From the NCBI GenBank assembly GCA_017515765.1, contig JAFWFF010000171.1, positions 1 through 11,065 on the forward strand: a stretch of 11,065 nucleotides of DNA. Reading direction: 5' to 3'. The notes beneath the pieces are model-generated. The model was given only the letters and a program-made list of their open reading frames with translations, had not been told where the DNA came from and did no database searches. This DNA comes from Bacillota bacterium (lineage in GTDB: Bacteria; Bacillota; Clostridia; Peptostreptococcales; Anaerovoracaceae). Position 1 is the stretch's first letter; every line of letters starts with the position of its first letter. Below are positions 7,151 through 11,065 of the stretch, piece after piece. The position numbers and the translations under genes are program-made.

Positions 7151-8440
7151 ATGCAGATGATCGATCTGGAAAAACTGACCGCCGCTCATCCGGAAGTTGC
7201 CCGCATGGCGGCAGGCGAAGAGATATTCTGGAAGAATCCTCTTGCCGGAACGGCGTGTGAGAGCAGGTTCACCGACGCGGACATAGACGACGCTGAGGCG
7301 AGGCTCCTCCGGTTCTCCGCATTCATCATGAAGGCCTTCTCGGAGACCGGACCGGCAAAGGGCATCATAGAATCCGCGCTTCCCGAGATCCCTTTGATGA
7401 AAGAGATCCTGGAGAAGGAAGCGGGGTGCAGGATACCCGGACGCCTTTTCCTGAAGCAGGACAGCCATCTGCCGATCTCCGGCTCGGTAAAGGCCAGGGG
7501 CGGGATCTATGAAGTCCTGAAGTTCGCTGAGAAGGTCGCCGTTGAGAGGGGCCTTCTTACGGAGCCGCTGGAGGAGTGCGACTACTCGCTTTTCGCGGGT
7601 GAGGAGTTCCGCCGCGTGATGAGTGAGTACGGGATGGCGGTCGGGTCCACCGGCAACCTCGGTCTCTCGATAGGGATCATGGGAGCCGCGCTGGGATTCA
7701 GGACGACCGTCCATATGTCACATGACGCCAGGCAGTGGAAGAAGGACCTTCTCAAGTCAAAAGGCGTGAACGTCATAGAATACGAGGGCGACTACGGCAA
7801 GGCGGTCGCGGAGGGAAGGAAGCTGGCTGAGGCCGATCCCAAATGCCACTTTGTTGACGACGAGAATTCAGCCGACCTGTTCCTGGGATACGCAGTGGCT
7901 GCGAGGCGCCTTAAGGCTCAGCTCGATTCCCTGGGCATCGCGGTGGACGAAGAACATCCGCTCTATGTATACATCCCCTGCGGGGTGGGCGGCGCGCCGG
8001 GAGGCGTATGCTTCGGGCTCCGGAGGACCTTCGGAAAAGCCGCGCACGTGTATTTCGCCGAGCCGGTCAAAGCGCCCTGCGTGACGCTCAGCCTGATCAC
8101 GGGCCTTCATAACAATATTTCAGTCGAAGACATAGGCCTCGACGGAAAGACCGAGGCCGACGGGCTGGCAGTCGGAAGAGCTTCCGGACTGGTGACCGGA
8201 GAGGTCGGAGGGATAGTGGAAGGCTGCTTTACGGTCAGGGACGAGAGGCTGTTCGGATGGCTGAAGGGCCTGGCGGCTTCGAGCGGCATAAAGATCGAAC
8301 CTTCAGCCTGCGCGGGATTCCCCGGACCAGGGCTCGTATGCCTTGATCGAGAGGTCCCGGAGACCGCCGTCCATATTCTCTGGGCGACCGGCGGCGGAAT
8401 GGTGCCGGAGCAGGAAATGGCAAAATACCTTGAGTTTTAG
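7151..8440 (+). CDS. dsdA: D-serine dehydratase (D-serine ammonia-lyase)
   Basis: The 429-residue pyridoxal-phosphate enzyme (fold type II) converts D-serine to pyruvate and ammonia, and D-threonine more slowly in known members. The cofactor lysine is Lys114 in PISGSVKARGGIYEVL (E. coli Lys118 context). Other family motifs are VGSTGNLGLSIGI near 164-176, HMSHDARQWKKDLL near 188-201, the phosphate-binding GVGGAPGG at 278-285, and ATGGGMVP near the C-terminus. Length is close to the E. coli protein (442). ATG 7151 has AAAGG at 7138-7142 eight bases upstream; the in-frame ATG at 7157 is less well placed. It lies four bases after the HerA-like gene. No dsdC-type regulator or dsdX transporter is adjacent, unlike the E. 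coli dsd locus, so regulation is likely general. A role in removing D-serine before wall synthesis is inferred. Confidence 0.95.
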   Translation: MQMIDLEKLTAAHPEVARMAAGEEIFWKNPLAGTACESRFTDADIDDAEARLLRFSAFIMKAFSETGPAKGIIESALPEIPLMKEILEKEAGCRIPGRLFLKQDSHLPISGSVKARGGIYEVLKFAEKVAVERGLLTEPLEECDYSLFAGEEFRRVMSEYGMAVGSTGNLGLSIGIMGAALGFRTTVHMSHDARQWKKDLLKSKGVNVIEYEGDYGKAVAEGRKLAEADPKCHFVDDENSADLFLGYAVAARRLKAQLDSLGIAVDEEHPLYVYIPCGVGGAPGGVCFGLRRTFGKAAHVYFAEPVKAPCVTLSLITGLHNNISVEDIGLDGKTEADGLAVGRASGLVTGEVGGIVEGCFTVRDERLFGWLKGLAASSGIKIEPSACAGFPGPGLVCLDREVPETAVHILWATGGGMVPEQEMAKYLEF

Positions 8441-8457
8441 CGAGGAAGAATACCGAA

Positions 8458-9708
8458 ATGAGAAAACTGTTTGAAAGCAAATACTTCAAGATCGGCCTGA
8501 CGTTCTTCGCCGCGGGGGCTTTGCTGATCATCCTGTTCCAGATGGTGACCGCCTTCTCCGGATTCAGACATGGACTGCAGTCGGTGATCCGGGTGATATC
8601 ACCTTTCATCTACGGATTCGTGATGGCGTACCTGCTGAACCCGGTCTACAATTTCGTGACCAGGAACCTCTACAAGCTGACCAAGAACACGTTCAAGACC
8701 CATAAAAGGGCTTTTGGCTTCTCCAAGGCCATAGCCACCATCGTGGCGCTGGTGATCTTCCTCGGCGTAGTGATCGGCCTCATGGCGCTGGTAATACCGC
8801 AAATAGTGTCGAGCATCACAGGCATCATTGACGCCATGCCGGGCCGCATGGCGCAGCTGAACACTTTGATCGTCAGGATCACGTCCAATATGGAGAACCG
8901 CGAGATCGCCGCGCAGATCATGGAGTTCTGGGAGAACGCCGAGGACAGGATCATCGACTGGGCAAAGGATACGCTCATGCCCGGGCTGGGCGTCATAATG
9001 CAGAAGATCTCGAGCCGGGTCATCCTCACGCTCAAGACCCTGCTCAACCTGATCATCGGAGTGATCGTCTGCGTCTACTTCCTGAACGGGAAGGATAAGT
9101 TCAAGGCGCAGATCAAGAAAGTCATAACCGCCCTCTTCCGGAGGGACACAGCCAACGAGATCTTCGAATTCGGCAACTACGCACATCACGCGTTCGGCGG
9201 CTTCATCACAGGAAAGATCATCGACTCCATCATCATAGGGGTGATCTGCTTCATATCGATGTCGATATTCAGGCTGCCTTATCCGCTCCTGATCAGCGTC
9301 ATCGTCGGAGTGACCAATATCATACCCTTCTTCGGACCGTTCATCGGCGCGGTGCCGTCCGCTCTGATCATTCTGATGGTCAGCCCGATCCAGGCACTCT
9401 ACTTCCTGATCCTGGTGATCATCCTGCAGCAGCTGGACGGAAATATCATCGGCCCTGCGATCCTCGGGAACTCGACGGGTCTCTCCAGCTTCTGGGTGCT
9501 GTTCTCGATCGTGATCTTCGGCGGGCTGTTCGGGCCGGTCGGCATGATCATAGGCGTCCCGGTGTTCGCGGTGATCTACTACTATGCAGGCAAGTGGATC
9601 CGCAAGAGGCTCAGGAACAAAGGCCTTGAGGACAGGACTGAAGAGTACGAGGAATACAACGAATACGATTTTGGCAGAAAGGAGATCCGCGATGAGAAGG
9701 ATCGATAA
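8458..9708 (+). CDS. AI-2E family transporter (YdiK/YtvI/TqsA-like permease)
   Basis: This 416-residue membrane protein has about seven to eight helices (near 12-34, 45-66, 92-115, 190-210, 250-270, 275-300, 303-325, 345-375) and a long soluble stretch at about 120-185 between the third and fourth. The family signatures GVTNIIPFFGPFIGAVP (284-300) and QQLDGNIIGPAILGNSTGL (324-342) are clear. Members have been linked to autoinducer-2 export, Na+(Li+)/H+ exchange or unknown functions, so the substrate cannot be assigned here. The C-terminal tail after about 378 is highly charged: a basic patch, then an acidic, tyrosine-rich segment (TEEYEEYNEYDF). GAGGAAG at 8442-8448 precedes the ATG. Its last 17 bases overlap the start of murB, so the two are likely translationally coupled. 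Confidence 0.93.
   Translation: MRKLFESKYFKIGLTFFAAGALLIILFQMVTAFSGFRHGLQSVIRVISPFIYGFVMAYLLNPVYNFVTRNLYKLTKNTFKTHKRAFGFSKAIATIVALVIFLGVVIGLMALVIPQIVSSITGIIDAMPGRMAQLNTLIVRITSNMENREIAAQIMEFWENAEDRIIDWAKDTLMPGLGVIMQKISSRVILTLKTLLNLIIGVIVCVYFLNGKDKFKAQIKKVITALFRRDTANEIFEFGNYAHHAFGGFITGKIIDSIIIGVICFISMSIFRLPYPLLISVIVGVTNIIPFFGPFIGAVPSALIILMVSPIQALYFLILVIILQQLDGNIIGPAILGNSTGLSSFWVLFSIVIFGGLFGPVGMIIGVPVFAVIYYYAGKWIRKRLRNKGLEDRTEEYEEYNEYDFGRKEIRDEKDR
9678..9684 (+). promoter_or_regulatory. Strong ribosome binding site fixing the murB start
   Basis: AAAGGAG lies seven bases before ATG 9692 and inside the coding end of the upstream permease. It decides the murB start in favour of 9692 over an in-frame ATG 36 codons upstream (9584), which has no such site and lies deep inside the permease gene. 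Confidence 0.8.
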
Positions 9709-10576
9709 CGCGCCAATGTCAAAATATACGAGCTTCAGGGCAGGCGGGACCGCCAGGCTCCTCGTGATACCGGAGACCGTGGAGGAACTGTCTTCCGCCC
9801 TGCGCGAGGCGGCTTCTTCCGGAGATCCCTGGCTCCTTCTGGGGAACGGCTCCAACACCCTCTTCCTTGACGGCGAGTTCCCCGGCACAGTGATAATGCC
9901 CGAACTCGGCGGGACGATAGAGGTGCTGGACAGCGGAGTCATCAAAGCGTCCGCGGACGCTCTCCTCTCAAGGCTCGCGCGCGCCGCGGCCGCGAATTCC
10001 CTCACGGGGCTCGAGTTCGCGGGAGGCATCCCTGGAAGCGTAGGCGGAGGCGTTTTCATGAACGCCGGAGCCTACGGCGGCGAACTTAAGGACTGCATAG
10101 TGTCTGCTGACGTACTGATGCCGCCTGAGTTCGAGCTTAAGACTCTCAGCCGGGAAGAACTGGATCTCGGCTACAGGCATTCCGCGCTACAGGAGAACGG
10201 AGCGGTCGTCGTGAGCGCGGCATTTGCTCTCGAGAAGGGCGACAGGGCTGAGATAGACGCGAAGATGGCCGACCTCGCTGCGAGAAGGTCCGAGAAGCAG
10301 CCGCTTGAATACCCGAGCGCGGGAAGCTTCTTTAAGAGGCCGCCCGGACAGTTCGCCGGGAAGCTCATCCAGGACGCGGGGCTAAAGGGCCTTAGGGTAG
10401 GCGGAGCGCAGGTGTCGGAGAAGCATTCCGGATTCATAATCAACGCAGGGAACGCGACCGCGACTGATATAGTAGACCTGATGCACGCGGTACAGGACAG
10501 GGTGCTCGAGCTCTACGGAGTGCTGCTGGAACCGGAAGTAAGGCTCATCGGCCCTGACTACGGAAAGAAGGACTGA
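9692..10576 (+). CDS. murB: UDP-N-acetylmuramate dehydrogenase (UDP-N-acetylenolpyruvoylglucosamine reductase), type II
   Basis: The 294-residue flavoenzyme reduces UDP-GlcNAc-enolpyruvate with NADPH to UDP-MurNAc, the second committed step of peptidoglycan precursor synthesis in the cytoplasm. FAD-binding motifs are LGNGSNTLFLD at 50-60 and GIPGSVGGGVFMNAGAYGGE at 112-131. Catalytic residues seen by motif are Arg162 in GYRHS, Ser212 in SAGSFFKRP and Glu282 in LEPEVRLIG. The short length and the direct passage from SFFKRP to AGKLIQDAGLKG fit type II MurB of Bacillota. The start at 9692 is set by AAAGGAG seven bases upstream and gives a normal N-terminus (NAPMSKYTSFRAGG). It overlaps the permease gene by 17 bases and is followed four bases later by rapZ, an order common in Bacillota, where yvcK and whiA often follow. 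Confidence 0.97.
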   Translation: MRRIDNAPMSKYTSFRAGGTARLLVIPETVEELSSALREAASSGDPWLLLGNGSNTLFLDGEFPGTVIMPELGGTIEVLDSGVIKASADALLSRLARAAAANSLTGLEFAGGIPGSVGGGVFMNAGAYGGELKDCIVSADVLMPPEFELKTLSREELDLGYRHSALQENGAVVVSAAFALEKGDRAEIDAKMADLAARRSEKQPLEYPSAGSFFKRPPGQFAGKLIQDAGLKGLRVGGAQVSEKHSGFIINAGNATATDIVDLMHAVQDRVLELYGVLLEPEVRLIGPDYGKKD

Positions 10577-10580
10577 ACTT

Positions 10581-11065
10581 ATGGATAAGATGGAGGCTGT
10601 GCTGATCACAGGCCTTTCGGGGGCGGGAAAGACCAGCGCGATGGAGTGGTTCGAAGACCAGGGCTACTACTGCGTTGACAATATGCCGCCCGCTTTGATA
10701 CAGGAATTCATAGACCTCGGCATGGCGTCGAAGAAGCGGATCGCCAAAGCCGCTTTTGCCTGCGACGTCCGCGGCGGCGAGTTCTTCGACGAGCTGAAGG
10801 AGTGCATAAGCAGGCTCAGGAAACGCGAAGACGTGCGCTTCAGGGTGCTCTTCCTCGAAGCCAGCGAGCGCGCTTTGGTCAAGCGATACAATGAGACCCG
10901 CCGCAACCACCCGCTGGCCGCGGGACCGGTGACCAGGGAAGTCATAACCACTGAGAAGGCCAGGCTCAAGGAGATAAGGGATCTTTCCGAGATCATAATC
11001 GACACCACGAACATGAAGGTCAGCGGCCTGAAGGCCGAGATCGACCGGGTCATAAACGCGGGCGG
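10581..11065 (+). CDS. rapZ: RapZ/YvcJ family nucleotide-binding protein (3' partial)
   Basis: The frame is open from ATG 10581 to the window end, giving the first 161 residues of a family usually about 285-295 long; the C-terminal domain, which binds RNA in E. coli RapZ, is missing here. Visible motifs are Walker A GLSGAGKT at 11-18, YYCVDNMPP at 29-37 (the family CxDNLP segment), FLEASERALVKRYNETRRNHPL at about 91-111 and IDTTNM near 140-145. In E. coli the protein directs RNase E to the GlmZ small RNA and so controls GlmS and amino-sugar supply; in Bacillus YvcJ is a GTP/ATP-binding protein affecting competence and c-di-GMP-independent processes not well defined. Start 10581 has AAGGA at 10568-10572 eight bases upstream; ATG 10590 is an alternative that would give a more usual N-terminus but has a poorer site. 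It lies four bases after murB. Confidence 0.95.
   Translation, partial: MDKMEAVLITGLSGAGKTSAMEWFEDQGYYCVDNMPPALIQEFIDLGMASKKRIAKAAFACDVRGGEFFDELKECISRLRKREDVRFRVLFLEASERALVKRYNETRRNHPLAAGPVTREVITTEKARLKEIRDLSEIIIDTTNMKVSGLKAEIDRVINAG

Noticed and set aside
9584..9691. Longer murB starting at an in-frame ATG 36 codons upstream
   Set aside because: The extra residues are unlike any MurB N-terminus and lie deep in the permease gene; AAAGGAG supports 9692.
8599..10059. Long minus-strand open frame (486 codons) opposite the permease and murB
   Set aside because: It spans two clear + strand genes and is extremely rich in Asp, Glu, His and Arg without any motif; a shadow frame.

Overview
The window is a gene-dense stretch with every recognisable gene on the + strand. 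It holds seven complete genes plus a complete murB, flanked by a metallopeptidase gene cut at the left edge and rapZ cut at the right edge. The gene set points to an anaerobic member of Bacillota, most likely class Clostridia: CWB2 cell-wall-binding repeats on an M6-type peptidase, an aldo/keto reductase carrying two ferredoxin-type clusters, a YitT-family membrane protein, and an adjacent murB-rapZ pair. Base composition is G+C-rich for Clostridia (by eye, well above 50%). Arg AGG/AGA and Ile ATA codons are nevertheless common, and TAG ends five of the nine genes whose stops are visible. I cannot name a genus from this.

Layout: (1) 1-1514, the C-terminal part of a secreted M6-like metallopeptidase followed by three CWB2 repeats. 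(2) 1560-3661, an Fe-S aldo/keto reductase overlapping by one base with ATP-dependent 6-phosphofructokinase (pfkA). (3) 3673-5527, a YitT-family membrane protein and a six-helix voltage-gated-type potassium channel with a TrkA-C-like C-terminus. (4) 5584-8440, a HerA-like (DUF853) P-loop ATPase with a charged coiled-coil tail, then D-serine dehydratase (dsdA). (5) 8458-11065, an AI-2E family permease, murB (whose start lies inside the permease gene) and the first 161 codons of rapZ.

Intergenic gaps are 0-56 bases and no intrinsic terminator is visible, so the genes from 1560 onward may be transcribed together. The mix looks like core metabolism and envelope housekeeping, not a defence or mobile island. 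PfkA and the reductase serve central carbon and redox metabolism; the channel and permease serve membrane transport. MurB makes UDP-MurNAc, and RapZ homologues link nucleotide sensing to cell-wall precursor supply in other bacteria. DsdA removes D-serine, which could otherwise interfere with wall and protein synthesis (inference).

I see no strong candidate for a new multi-gene system. The points most worth a second look are a pair of mutually exclusive GC-rich hairpins before the HerA-like gene, unusual voltage-sensor residues in the channel, a strict sequence context for Leu TTG codons, and the surface peptidase architecture. No tRNA, rRNA, CRISPR array, insertion sequence or attachment site was found, and no gene-free stretch exceeds 56 bases.
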